Source of the DNA: Cladorrhinum sp. PSN259
Lineage: Eukaryota; Ascomycota; Sordariomycetes; Sordariales; Podosporaceae
NCBI GenBank assembly: GCA_033725935.1
Contig: MU867090.1
Coordinates: 310,001-374,000, forward strand
Direction of reading: 5' to 3'
DNA length: 64,000 nt
This document shows, piece after piece, positions 35,939-48,006 of this stretch. The notes under the pieces were generated by a model. The model was not told the DNA's origin, did not search any database, and saw only the letters and a program-made list of their open reading frames with translations. The position numbers and the translations under genes were made by a program. Position 1 is the first letter of the stretch; each line of letters begins with the position of its first letter.

Positions 35939-38900
35939 CTAAATGTAACTTCTCATCACATCACTGTACCCCAGACCGCCTTTGAAATCACGATCGAAGT
36001 TGACTTGGACGTCGAGGACCTGTTTAATATGGCTCATGGACAGCGGCTCCCCCTTATTGACCGCCAAAGCCTGAGCGGTACGCACCGTATTTTTGATCTG
36101 GCGTCCGTTCAACTCGTGGCGAGCAAGGTTAATGTAGTCCTCCTCGGTGAAAGGCATCAGCTTGATCTTCTCGAGCACCCTCACGCGTTCGATAAAGATC
36201 TTGAAGATGGCCCGCTTGGCCTTGTGATCAAGCTTATCGTAGCGGAGCGCGATATGGATACGTGACTGGAAGGCGTCATCGAAGGTCTGGGAACATATAT
36301 CAGCAACGGGCGTCCTCGAGAGATAATAAGATGGTAAACTCACCTCTACACGGTTGGTAGTCAAGAACAAAATACCTTGGAAGTACTCTAACTGCCGCAG
36401 AAAGATACTCACTAGAGCGTTGCGGTGAATGTCCTGCATGTTCCGTTTCTCTAGGAATACATCTGCTTCGTCTAGAAGAAGAATCGCACCCCAAGCATGG
36501 CAGATATCAAGAATCTTCTGAAGCTCGCTCTCAAGATAACGAGAGTCTGTGCCCAATTCTCCTGCTGACACCATGTACAGGGGGCACTTGAGCAGCTCAG
36601 AGATCCCTTCAGCTGTGAGTGTCTTGCCGGTGCCAGGGGGGCCATGAAGAACGGCTGTGACCGATTAGCAAGGCTAAACATGCAAGATGTCAAGACTATA
36701 CTTACCAACAAGACCTTTGCCCTTGCCCTGTATCACGTCATCAATACTTTCGGCAGCGTGGTATTTGTGCGACTCGACAAGTGCTTTGACAATATCTTTG
36801 GTCTTGGTTTCCTGCACCAAAGACTCGTATGCTGTGTCATTCCATTGAATTTCGTTGACACCCGAAACAGTAAATTCGAGCCACAGCTTCTCGGGAAACG
36901 CAAATCCAAGAACCACAGGAGAGGCGATCAGATATTCCTCGTCGCTGAACTCCGGTATCTTTTTGTCATCACCCTCGCCAGTGTCCTCTTCTTTCTCTGC
37001 TTTCTCATCCTCTTCAGGACGAACCTTGTCGAACTTCTCCTTGCTCACGTCCTCATCACATGGCTTAGCGACCCGAATCGACGCGGTCTTGCCCTTCGCA
37101 TCCTTGTACAACTTTGTTACAAATTTGATACCGCCAGCTCCCCCGCAGTCATCATCGCTATCCTGACCGCAGCCGTAGCCCGACTCCTCTTCCGAATCCT
37201 CATCGTCCGAGATGATATCGTGGTCCTTGGGTCGAACAAGTGAGATGGGATAGTTCGGGTTGATACGTCGATGAATGCTCGGGTCCACCATAATGCGTCC
37301 GTTGATATTGACCTTGATGATAGACTTTTTCTTTTTATAGTAGGCCATACCATGGTGGCTCTTGTAATGAACGCCGCCAAGCGAGACAAACTTCTTGCCA
37401 CGTTCAATGAGATCCTTGCGGACTTTGGCTTCATTCTTGTGGTATTTAAGCGGGTAACAACCCAAGCTCGTGATCTTTCGGGCGCCTCGAAACTCGCCAA
37501 TCTCCTCGGACATGTTGCCGTAGCCGAACTGCTTCCCGTCGTACTCAAAGTACTTGCCCTCGATGTAGTAATATTCACCCTTCATGATGCTATAGTGCTT
37601 CTCAGCGACCTCTACCTTGAAGACACGGGGCTGATCGGGGGACCCATATGTGGTCGTGAACGCGAGCGTATTGGGTTTCCAAAGGGCCCAGAGCAGGTCG
37701 AAGCTGATGAGCCCATTCTCTAGCAGGGGATAAAGGTTATTCTTGACCTCGGCATAGTCCTTATCGATGTACTTGATCAAAACTTTCAGGTGCTGACGCT
37801 TGTTGTTGACCCGCTTCTGTTCCTTCTTCCGGTCATGCTTCCCGCCCTTGGCTACCTTGCGCTTGAGCTCCTTCAAGTGGTTCCGGAGATCGTCGAGATA
37901 CAGAAAGACCAAGTTGGGGTCCAACTTGGGGGTCTCCTCAACCAAACTGACACCCTTGACATTGCCAATCACGTCTTGTAGACACTCACGCAGGAGCTTG
38001 CTCTTGATGTCGAGGTACGTGGTTTTATATTTGCCCTCCCAGTCGAAGGTCCGGCGCACGTGGAAGAGGAACTCGTCATACTGCGCGTCAACCGACCCCT
38101 GAGCCGTATCCTGCAGCTTGTAGTTATGAATGGTGTTATCCCAGACCTGATCTACGCGCTTGTAGTCAAGCTTGGATGCCTTTGCTCTTCGCTTCTTTTC
38201 CTTACCCTGCTTCGGGTCGCCAAAGGCAGGGTCGATGTGCGATGACGAGGTAAGTGCAGGGCGGGCCCTTCTAAGTGGCTGACCTCTGATAGAAGTATCG
38301 ATAAGCCCAGGTTGTGGGACCGGGTTGGTGTAGTATCCGCCGCCACCGGGATAGACATTGCCAGGATATCCGTAACCACTGGTCTGCTGATACGATGATG
38401 CACTCTGGCTCTGCTGTTGCTGTAGAAGTAACTGCTGCAGTTGCTTGATCATTTTTTCCTGCTCCTTAATCTTCTTGGCCTTCTCATCACCACTTTCCTC
38501 GTCATCAGAGTCGTCAAGGTCGCTGTTTGATGAATCGGAATGGGAAGATGACGAATCCGAGGATAAAGTGGCCTTGGTAGACTTCTTCTGCCTCTTAGGC
38601 GCATTCTCTTTCTTCTTGGATTTGGTAGCATCCTGGCGCTTCTTAGTCACTCGCTTCTTCTTGGCATCCTCTGACTCGGAATCGCTATCGTCCGAGTCTG
38701 AGTCGTCCTGAGAGGCATTGACATCTTGGTCGCTATCGTAGCTGTCGGATGATTCAGGAGGAGGTGTGGTCTTCTTGCTCTTCTTATGGCTCGACTTCTT
38801 CTTTGACCCATCCTTATTGGTCTTTTTGTTCCCATCCGCTGCCTCACTCGGCTTGGTCTCAGTGATAGGGGTGGTCTGAGTGGCACCATCGGCGGCCTTT

Positions 38901-38974
38901 GGTTCTTCACCCTTGGCAGGAGCTGCAGGGTCTCCTTCGCGCACCTCGAGAGACTTCTTGCCTTCTGGATCCAT
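35939..38974 (-). CDS. Large fungal AAA+ ATPase with disordered charged N-terminus
   Basis: Member of the fungal AAA ATPase family with a long region resembling DUF7025 before a single C-terminal ATPase module; the cellular role is unknown. The exons are 38974-36706, 36654-36344 and 36286-35939; introns of 51 and 57 nt give 975 aa. Residues 1-200 are Lys/Ser/Asp-rich and disordered (SSDSSSSHSDSSNSDLDDSD) with nuclear-localisation-like Lys clusters, then a Gln-rich helix. Walker A is GPPGTGKT at 761-768, Walker B ILLLDEAD with Asp818-Glu819, sensor 1 TTN, and a candidate Arg finger in FQSRIHIAL. All key residues are intact, so it should be active. The 57-nt intron 2 has no stop and preserves frame; unspliced RNA would insert 19 residues right after sensor 1. 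Confidence 0.85.
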
Positions 38975-41900
38975 GTTGATTAAAGATAATGCCCTAGGCC
39001 AAGATAAAGTGATTGTTCAAAAGTTCTGTGAAGGACTGCGAGTCGGTAGGCGAGGCCTGTACCAGTGAATGAGGAACCTAGGCTGTTGTTAGTTACGAAC
39101 GAGGACCTGGATGGCATGCGCAAAGAGGAGCTGAGTAGGCACAGAAGGAGCACAACAGGCGTGGAAAGGAGTTAAAAGGGGGTAAGTGGGAGTTGAGTAA
39201 GCCCAAAAAGAATGACTCAAGCGTAGGGGGGGGGGGGGGGGGGGGTGGTCTTGATTAGGTGTGAAAATGATTTACCTTGAATCAGCCAGTTTCAGGATGC
39301 ACCACCTAATCGAGCAGGGCTTGGCGACTGCAGTTTCTCGGCAGAATCTGTCAATATTTGATGTCGTGAAGCGGTAAATGGAGGGAGCGAAGTGGGAAAA
39401 AATGACTTGTATGAAGCTGTTGTTGGTCAAGAGTCCGATGCTGCACTGCAGTGTCTCGTTAGTCGGGAGCTTCTGACTGGTGGTGGGAACCGAGAGGGTG
39501 ATGCAGGGTGAGGTGTCCAGCAGGATGCACCGGCTGCGCACTGAGAATGGGGGGTCAAATGGGTTGATGGGTAGGAGGGGGCAAAAGCAAAGTAGAACAA
39601 GAGAGGGAGAGGACGAATAAGTGTAGCCCCGTTCTCGTGCATCTACCAGCCTGCCTCTGCGAAACTCGAGTCGGTGAGATGCTGGCAATCTCTGCCTTTG
39701 TTGAGAGGGTCTTTCACCTTCGTGGCCATGCGGTGTTGAAGAAACTGCAATGCCAAGCCAACCTTGGGGGACAAAGTAACCAGTGGACGTACCTTGCTGT
39801 GAGTGCCCGAGCTCTTTTGCCAATCCGTCACTCAAACCATGCGAAGAACGTTTTGAAGAACCTTTTTAAGGAAGCTGCAGCTCTGTCCTATCGATAATCG
39901 GGCCAGAGATGATATATCTCAAATGGGGGAAAGAGTTGCGGTTGTGGAATGTGAGAGACGACAGGGCCGACAGGGGCATCACGCGGGAGCGTGGGGTTTT
40001 CTGGAAGTTGCAGACAGGTTGCAGGTGATTTGCTGCAGCAGCGGCAGCAGCAGCAGCAGCAGCTTCTTCTTCTTCCGAGGTCGAACCTGACGAGAATGAG
40101 CGTGGTGAGGTGGAGCAAACTGGAATGCGAAACTCTCACTACCAGGTAAGATGGCCAGAGAAGGGAGAAGGATGACGGGAGGTTAATTACCCGCCAGAAA
40201 TGTTGAGAGACGAAGAGGAGGACATCTGCTTGCCTTAAATACCCAGCGAGAAAATCTAGACATTGCCGTCTCCCCTCCACCATCCCATCTGCCATTCCAC
40301 TAGTCCAGGCAGGGTGCAGAGTGGACGCCGCAATGAGACAGAAGCAGCCTTGCCCATTCACTGGCTACGGGGCCGGGGCCCTGCCCTTTGCACGTCACTA
40401 TGAGATGGCGGCATGAACCAGGTGCTTGGGTACACCACCAGCTCAACAGGAAGAAGAGATGATGTGACCATTGGATGTTGGATGCTGAACATGGTGGTTC
40501 CAAGATACAACAGCCCTGGCAAGGACCGGGGGCCCATCGTTTCTTTGACACACGCCCCACAGCGGAGCATCACCACGAACTGTGGGGATCATTCAGCCCA
40601 GAGCGAGCTCCCGTCCCCCGTCCCGCTTGTCCCCACAACAAATGGACAACCGAAAAAGGCCCGCGCGCCATATTGGATTTCAAGCTCCTGCCAGTCCAGT
40701 GTCAAGATGTAAATTACATAGGCCAGATAAGATATTGATGGAGCAGAAAGAAGGAGAAGAGGATTCATCTCGACTTTTGACTGTAGGCTGACCGTATTTC
40801 TTGCCCCTTTCAAGGCAAGCAGGTTATTGGAGGCGTCAAGGTTTTCACAGTACATCCATCTCCCTTGCTCAGATCCGTTGTTGGGGGCAGAAACCACTCT
40901 CCACTGGATGTTCCAACTTTGTCCTTGACCCAATAACCTTGTCGATTAGGCCGAATGAAGTTGACCGGGGTTCAACACGCAGCGGCGCATCTCAGGCAAC
41001 CCAAGCGAGAGGCAGAAATGAGGCTCTTCAGAGAGACTAGTCTTCAAACGTCTGATCCGGGACAGCAGGCAGCCAGCAAGGCTGAGGCTCGCCTCTCACT
41101 CTAGATTGGATATGAACCCAAATGAGATGCTTGCGTAAACACTAAAACACGACAGGAAGGCAAAGCGCGCCAGGTTACACAAACACCAAGGTCCAACCTT
41201 GATTTCAAATGTTCCACAAGCTAACAGCAGCTCCCTTGTTTACCGAACCAAATTTGAGGACAGTCATTCCCCTCCTTCCATTGGACTCCCAACAAAAAGT
41301 CCCCGCTTCCAGAGGAAACTGAGACACCATGTTGCCGGTAGTCTTTGAGCAAGCGGCCAAGGTAGCCATTTATGCAAGAAGCCGCAACCGTATCGGATAG
41401 GTATACTGCATGTGTGGCCCAAACCACCGGCATGATCTAGAGATATCCGCGCTGATGCAGACAAGGAACCCTAGCTCACCGATTTTCTTCCACGACCTGG
41501 GATATCTTTGTAGTGGCCATTCTCGGTGCGGTCGATACTTTGATCTTGCCTGCCGCAGTGGTTGGTTGAAAGGTGTTATGCTCGGGGTCAGCTAAGCTAA
41601 GAAATCCGACCTCATAATTATCCATGATTGGCACTGAACACGCAAGGGATGGCAATTTCTGCTTTTCTGACGGGCATCACAGCCAGTTCGCCTCGGTTGC
41701 CTCAACCAGGTCACACTGTGAACGCCGCGAAGGTGGCAACTTGTGAAGAGGGCACAGCGTTATCACGAAGCCTGTGTCCACTAACACAAGTAACATCCGG
41801 GGAATGTTGAAGATATCTGAAAAGGCAAGCAAGGTAACCGAACACCAAGGCGGGGTGTGTGTAGATGATGAGCACAGCCAGCATCGCCGACTCTAGAAAG

Positions 41901-42360
41901 GATTGCGCGATACATAACACAAGCCTGCACTCATCACTTCTGATTGCTGGTGCCAGATTGAGGGAGTGTTCCCAAAAATGCAACGTTGCTCCAACGGCAG
42001 TGGGAAAGAATGGAAAACCGGAACATGAACGGTGCACTTTTTAATATAAGGAAAAAGAAACAGAATATTGTCAACAGTATTCTAGGTTGCTGCGAAGATG
42101 ATCGAGATCCATGGATAGAAGGATGTAAAAATATGGTTTGGAAATATGTATGTAGGTAGTTATGTACTGTACTATGGTAGGTGATGTTACCCACTAAAAC
42201 AGCAATTTACTGCACGTGATTACAGCGGCTTGATACCCTGAATTTCCAATTTCCAATTTCAACATGTCAACTTGGAAAGCACTTGACTCGCCAGGATTTA
42301 ACCAACCTGCTTGATGTAAAGAAACGGTGACCCGAACAATGCAATCAGCGCAAGTTCATT
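38975..42360. other. Long intergenic region with a G20 run and CAG microsatellite
   Basis: About 3.4 kb between the divergent AAA ATPase and METTL16-like genes. It contains a G20 tract (39226-39245) and an (AGC)n tract near 40037-40063. Open frames such as 39272-39835 minus show no family resemblance. I found no gene. Confidence 0.5.
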
Positions 42361-43864
42361 ATGGCCAGCAGAAAGAGAAAGATACCGGATGATGCGGCCG
42401 AATTCGCCTCGGATGGCAATTCCGGAGCCCATAAACATCGTCAAGACCGACATCGACGACGTCACATAACAACAGGCGCATCTAGCGACAGCTACTTTCG
42501 ACATTTGTATGATACTGAGCCGGACTTTAAGCAACTCTCCAAGCAAGATGCAGAGTTTGCTTCTGTGTATGTGGTATCGCTCCATTTGAGACCTTGCTTC
42601 TGGAAAAATACTGACCGAGCTCGGTGGCAGTCTTCAAAAAAATGGCCAACTTGACTTTACAGACCCAGCAGCAGTCATGCAGCTGACCAAAACCCTCTTA
42701 AGAACAGATTTTGGTCTCGAAATAGAACTGCCAAATGACAGGCTTTGTCCTCCCGTTCCCAACCGACACAACTACATCCTCTGGCTCAAGGATCTCCTGG
42801 AGAGCACATCCTACTCGCCGCCTGACAGCCAGCCTGTGTGTGGTTTAGACGTGGGCACGGGAGCAAGCTGTATCTACCCACTACTGGGCACGGTCCAGCG
42901 GTCCTCGTGGCACTTTGTGGCTACAGACATTGACGAACAGAGTCTGGCTCATGCCAAACGGAACGTTGAGCTCAATGATCTCTCCGGTCAGGTTCGTTTG
43001 CTCTTGCGATCTCCAAAAGACTCACTTATTCCATCAGAGTCCGACTTGCCGATGTCTCCTCTGGGGTTCGTGATGATGAACCCACCATTTTACACCTCAG
43101 CAGACGAAATGCTCTCCTCGGCTGCGAAAAAGTCTCGTCCGCCACATTCAGCATGTACGGGCGCGCCAGTGGAGATGGTCTGTGAGGGAGGGGAAGTCGC
43201 TCATGTCGGCCGGCTGTTGGAAGAGTCGTTAGTCTTGCGTGAGCGAGGGGCTCGGTGGTATACATCCATGCTGGGCAAGGTGACCAGCCTTGAGGTCTTG
43301 GTGGGGAAGTTAAAAGAGAATGGGATTAATAATTACGCGGTCACGGAGTTTATACAAGGGAACAAGACGAAGAGATGGGCGATTGGGTGGACCTTTGGAA
43401 CGATGAGACCGGCTGATCATGTGGCCAGGGGAATGAGTGCTGGTGGGGTGTGGAGGAAGTTGTTGCCGCCTGTTTTGAGGCTGGAACTGGCAACTTTGCC
43501 CGCGGGGAAGGAGGTTGGGCCAATTGTTGAGAAAATAAAAGCGGTGGTAAGCGGGCTAGAATTAATTTCTTGGGCTTGGGAAGCAGAGAGCCTGAAGGGG
43601 ATGGGGAGAGCGAGAGAGAATGTTTGGAGTAGAGCCTGGAGAAGGAAGAAGGTGAGGGAACAACAGCAAACTGCGGCTCAAGATGAGATTACGGCTGTGA
43701 AGTGCAAGGAAGAAGAGGAATGCCGTATAGGTTTTGCTGTTACTGTTGAGGTTGGGAAAGCTGAGACGAAGGTTTCCTTGCATTGGCGCGAAGGAGATGA
43801 CCCATTACTGTTTGAGAGCTTTGGTGGTTTCTTGCAAGGGAAACTCAAGGATTTGGTGTCTTGA
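42361..43864 (+). CDS. mtl16: METTL16/Mtl16-type U6 snRNA N6-adenosine methyltransferase
   Basis: Nuclear SAM-dependent enzyme that methylates an adenosine of U6 snRNA in the ACAGA box; the family also includes bacterial RlmF. The exons are 42361-42566 and 42631-43864. The 64-nt intron (GTATGT, branch TACTGAC, end GGCAG) gives 479 aa and the join EFASV-LQKNGQLDFTDP. Conserved family blocks are SYFRHLYDTEPDFKQLSKQD, LCPPVPNRHNYILWL, motif I GLDVGTGASC (near residue 140) and the catalytic NPPF at 219-222. The basic N-terminus (SRKRKIPDD, RQDRHRRRH) suits nuclear and RNA binding. The C-terminal third has weaker similarity, as is usual for fungal members. Confidence 0.92.
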
Positions 43865-44097
43865 AAGTGAGGAAAACGGATATCTCATAAACTAACAGCT
43901 AAAGACTTCTGTGACAGGTCTGTATGTGAGTTTCTAGCCATTCAGGGGAAGGTAAACAAAACCATGCTCACAGCCACAGATACCCCATCATATTTGTCAC
44001 ACCACGAAATCATACTAGAATATACCATAATTTGCACACAACTCATCCGTCATTATTGTTTCTGAGCACTCATATTCTTCTCAATTGTCAATTCTCG

Positions 44098-44131
<34 letters not shown>

Positions 44132-44342
44132 CAGGTGCTCAAGGTACCAAAGCACGGTGCGAGCGCCAGTACACAGTGCCAAAAGTGGGGGCAAGCCTCC
44201 AAAGTCCAGCTGGAGGACGGACACCCCATGCCAATGCCCAAGATTTCCATGTGCGACAAAGCAACCTTGGAAGTTGCCGTTTCTCAAACAGAAAATTAAA
44301 TAAACCACACATTGAACAGCTCTTTTTCCTAACCGCCAAAAA
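43865..44342. other. Intergenic region with a T31 run
   Basis: About 480 bp between two same-strand genes. A T31 homopolymer at 44101-44131 lies about 210 bp before the XAP5 start codon. I see no gene. Confidence 0.6.
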
Positions 44343-45678
44343 ATGTCAGAGTCAACCTCCCGTTTCGCCCCTCAAAACAAAACAACCCACGAGAGGCTCA
44401 CAACAAACACAGTCGGCCTCGTCGCCCTCTCCGATTTCCGAAAGCGACGCGCCGAGGTCCTCGAGCAGCAGGAGCGCGAAGCCCGCGAAGCAGCCACAGC
44501 GACAGCGACAGCGACGGCAACTGCCCCAGCAGAACGATCGCGAACTTCCACTCCAAGTGCCAATAATGCGGTCACAGCAACAGGAGGTAGCGGCAACACC
44601 AGTTCCAAAGACGAACAGCAGCAGCAGCAGCAGCAACAACAACAACATGTGCGCAAGAAGAAGAAGAACAATCGCCCGACGGCGAAGGCGTTAGTTTCTT
44701 TTGGCGGGGACGACGATGATGAGGAAGGAGAAGGAGGAGAAGAAGAACCCGGGGCGCTCTCCATCAGGCCGTCCAAGTCCAAGACCAAGACGAAACCGAC
44801 TGCCGATAAAAGAGAAGATGATACACCGGACGCAACGACAACGAGAGAAAACAGCTCGGAACCTCCAGTCGCAAAAAAGAAAATAATCAACCCCTCGGCG
44901 ACCGTCATCCCGCGCGCTCTCACAAAATCTGCCTTAAGAAAAGAAGCAGCAGAGAAGGAAGCGCTCCGAAAGGAGTTCCTCGCCATCCAGGCGGCAGTAA
45001 AAGCCACCGAAATCGCCATCCCCTTTGTCTTTTACGACGGAACAAACACGCCCGGAGGCATCGTGCGAGTCAAAAAGGGCGATCACGTCTGGTTGTTCCT
45101 CGACAAGTCGCGAAAAGTGGGCGCCGAATTGGGTGTAGGATCAGACAAAAGCAGCAACGTGAGGAGAGACTGGGCGAGGGTTTCGGTGGATGATCTGATG
45201 CTCGTTCGGGGGAGTATCATTATTCCTCATGTAAGTCTTTTTTTAATCACTCCACACTCTGCACAAACAGATTGCTAATATTCTATAGCATTATGAATTC
45301 TACTACTTTATAATGAACCGGACCGTAGGACCGGAGAACAAGTTACTATTTGACTATAGCGCTGAGGCTCCCCGAAACGCTGCCCTCGCCACTTCCGTCC
45401 CTGATGCGTCAGACTCGAAGCCGGCGGCAGAAGCGGGGCTTTCGCAACCTAAAAAGGCTGGTAATGGCGCTGGTGGCGTCCGCGTCTTGACGGATATATC
45501 CCTCCTTGAGGGCTGCAGGGACAGCCCGATCTTCACCAAGGTGGTGGATAGACGGTGGTATCAGCGAAACAAGCACATCTACCCGGCGAGCACCTGGCAG
45601 GATTTTGATCCTGAGAAGGATTACCAGAGCGAGATCAAACGGGATACGGGCGGGAATGCTTTCTTCTACTCGAAATGA
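44343..45678 (+). CDS. xap5: XAP5/FAM50 family nuclear protein
   Basis: Conserved eukaryotic nuclear protein linked to transcription and pre-mRNA splicing (FAM50A in humans, XAP5 in Schizosaccharomyces and Chlamydomonas). The exons are 44343-45230 and 45289-45678; the 58-nt intron (GTAAGT...CTATAG, phase 0) joins IIPH to HYEFYYFIMNRTVGP, giving 425 aa. The N-terminus VGLVALSDFRKRRAEVLEQ and the C-terminal XAP5 domain (IPFVFYDGTN, VKKGDHVWLFL, VSVDDLMLVRGSIIIPHHYEF) are diagnostic. The middle is low complexity: an Ala-Thr repeat, polyGln(10), Lys-rich and Asp/Glu-rich segments. These inserts make it longer than the roughly 340-residue human protein. Confidence 0.93.
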
Positions 45679-45902
45679 GGCGGTTGACGAGAAGTTGGTG
45701 ATTGCCGTTTTGAATCGGTCTTGCGCTGCGTGGTTGATGGCCCTGAAATAAGGGCGTCACAGACTGAGGCGTTGTTTCCCTAAGATGAGGAACTGCCTCA
45801 AAGGGAATATTTTTGATCATCGATCAGGTGATATAAATCTGTATGTTTAAGTTAGAGCTTGTTGGGGATTTTCTCTGTGGGTGTGGTGGTCATGCTTACC
45901 CT

Positions 45903-46418
45903 TTACCCAGAATACTTCCACCATCCCCAAAAGATTCCAAGTCCCAACATGGCCCAGCCGGGCCATAAGAGTAACAAAAGCATCATGTTCCCAAGCGGAC
46001 CTAGAATCAAGACGAAGAATTCGAACTCAAGTCGCTTGCGGAATCTCCTGGACCGTTTCGAATCCCACGCCTGCCATATTAATTGCGTCACTGTTACCGC
46101 GGCGAGCTTCGAGGTAGAAAGGGTTCGCCAGGCAACTGTGGTTCCGACGAGGTAGGCCGTCACCATGGTGCGTAACAGCAAATGGAAGGCGGTTGTGAGG
46201 ACGAGTTTTTGGAAGCCGATGGCGGTGTAGAGTAACGGCTGGACAGTGAAGAGAATTTCTGAAGATGACGGGGGGAAGTGATTTTGCTGTTGTTGTTGTC
46301 TTTTGTGGGAGATGATGGATGAGGACGAGAGTGTCGAGTTGACGGTGGGTCTTGTAGATGGGGGTGTTGTCGACACCGCTCGAGGGGCGGTGAGGATGTC
46401 CGCCATGTCACTAAACAT
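45903..46418 (-). CDS. Small hypothetical membrane protein
   Basis: Single-exon ORF of 171 aa with no family that I recognise. Residues 1-50 are Ser/Thr/Gln-rich and look disordered. They are followed by a hydrophobic segment (LLYTAIGFQKLVLTTAFHLL, then VTAYLVGTTVAW), a basic amphipathic stretch (WDSKRSRRFRKRLEFEFF) and a strongly hydrophobic C-terminal hairpin (VLILGPLGNMMLLLLLW to the end). This organised topology, more than ORF length, supports a real gene. It is convergent with xap5, 224 bp away. The Met at 46418 or the next Met (MADILTAP) could be used. Confidence 0.6.
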   Translation of the reverse strand: MFSDMADILTAPRAVSTTPPSTRPTVNSTLSSSSIISHKRQQQQQNHFPPSSSEILFTVQPLLYTAIGFQKLVLTTAFHLLLRTMVTAYLVGTTVAWRTLSTSKLAAVTVTQLIWQAWDSKRSRRFRKRLEFEFFVLILGPLGNMMLLLLLWPGWAMLGLGIFWGWWKYSG

Positions 46419-48006
46419 TGCGCCTCTTCTCTGCGAGCGTGTTATGTGCTGTGTTGATCGAGGTGATGAGGGTATGATATGTTTAAGTGGGCGTTGGTGA
46501 AATCCAAAGAGAAGGAAAAGAGGGGGCGTTGTTTTCTTGTTCCCGTCGAGGTAATCTCCTTGGGGGGAAGAGTGGGATTGTTGCAGAAGCGAGTTTGGAT
46601 AATGTGTTTTGAGAGCAGTGTGCAGTGGGTTGATTGATAATGAATAATTTACAAATTATTCACGCAAAAAAAAGAGGCGAAGACAAAAGCGTGGGGAAAA
46701 ACCACTGTAATATATATAAATACAACTGAAGAGAAGTTACATCCACTTACTTCACGATCGGACGAGAGAAGGGAAGAATGTTTGGTAGCTTTAAGAATCA
46801 CACGGCCAATGATGGCATCTCGTGGAGTCGTGGGGTACACGCGGCGCTATTAAAGTAAAAAAAAAAAGGTCCAGGTCTCCATCCGCTTTTTGTTCTCGGC
46901 CGAATGGCTTGGAATGTCTTGGCTGAAGATGGAAAATTTGCCCGTTTGCTGACTGAACGTTTTCATCTCAGACATTCTTTTATTCCCCAATAATCAAAAT
47001 CCCCAGCATTTGAGATATTCGCTCTTATTTAGATATCTCGCAGATATTTTTTGCATGTATCATAACATGAGGATTAAAAAACATCCTGCCATAAAATTCC
47101 TGGTTGGTTAGGTTTTTGCCAAATGGGAAAATCGCTTTTAGAGTTGATTGACATGACGTTTTGACAAAACAGGGCAGTTTGGTTTGGATGTGGATACCTC
47201 GCGCCTCCTATGCAGTATGCAGGAGGGGAAAATGGCCCCGCAATGACGGCTGGGCAGGGGACCACCAGGTCGGCAGGTCCGAGGAGGGGCACGGGGTTTA
47301 AACGGTATTTCCCTCCATCTGTGGACATCACCTTTGTAACCCCGTGCCCACGTGGGTTATCACGATGCTTAGTTTATGCACGGATTTATCGGGTTTATGT
47401 TCAAAGACCAATAAGATACATGTTGGCGATTTTTCTTTTTTGGTCCTGCTGCTGCATGTTTGTATTTAAGAATAGGTATTTGGGATCTGTTGTGGCTGCA
47501 TCGGGCGGGATGCAAGTGGCAGATCGCTCCACTTGCTCTGGGTTGGGTAAGCCGCCTGGAATGAATGCCCCGAATCGCGGGAACGACACGGAATCGGCGA
47601 TTATTTGATGGTGGTTGTGGCAATGGCAACAGTTCCTGCATCCGATGTCCCGGACGCACTTGGAATTTTCAGGCTGTGTGTGTGGTTGCCGACAGTTAGG
47701 CCCCACCTTCTCCTTCTGGAAACATGTTGTCGTGATGTCATGGCTAATTGGGGCTTCAATTGGAGTTCAGACGCGGATGACGGCGAAGGCGGGGAGTCCC
47801 GTCGGGTGCTTTCCATGCTTCCCTTCCCGGCAGTTCCAACCCAGATACTGCGGGTAGGACACCATCTTTAGCGTCCTAACCAACCGGACTTGGCTGAGGT
47901 GAGTCGGTGACCAACCTGGAAACAGTTTCTCCTTGAGCAGCTGTGCAATTTCGTCTACTACAAACACACTTACTTGACACTTAAATATCTTATTGACGTG
48001 ATCGAC
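46419..48006. other. Intergenic region
   Basis: About 1.6 kb with only short frames and A/T runs. It upstream-flanks both the small membrane protein gene and the broken gene at 48007. I see no supported feature. Confidence 0.45.

Noticed and set aside
39272..39835. 187-aa open frame on the minus strand
   Set aside because: Composition resembles random intergenic sequence (Ser/Pro/Leu-rich), with no domain and no supporting context.
40020..40070. CAG-type repeat as a possible CRISPR or coding repeat
   Set aside because: Simple trinucleotide microsatellite with no spacers and no extended open frame; no CRISPR array is expected in a fungal genome or seen in this window.
46010..46075. TTCGAA-containing segment as a possible tRNA B box
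   Set aside because: No A box or pairing arms, and it lies inside the coding frame of the small membrane protein.
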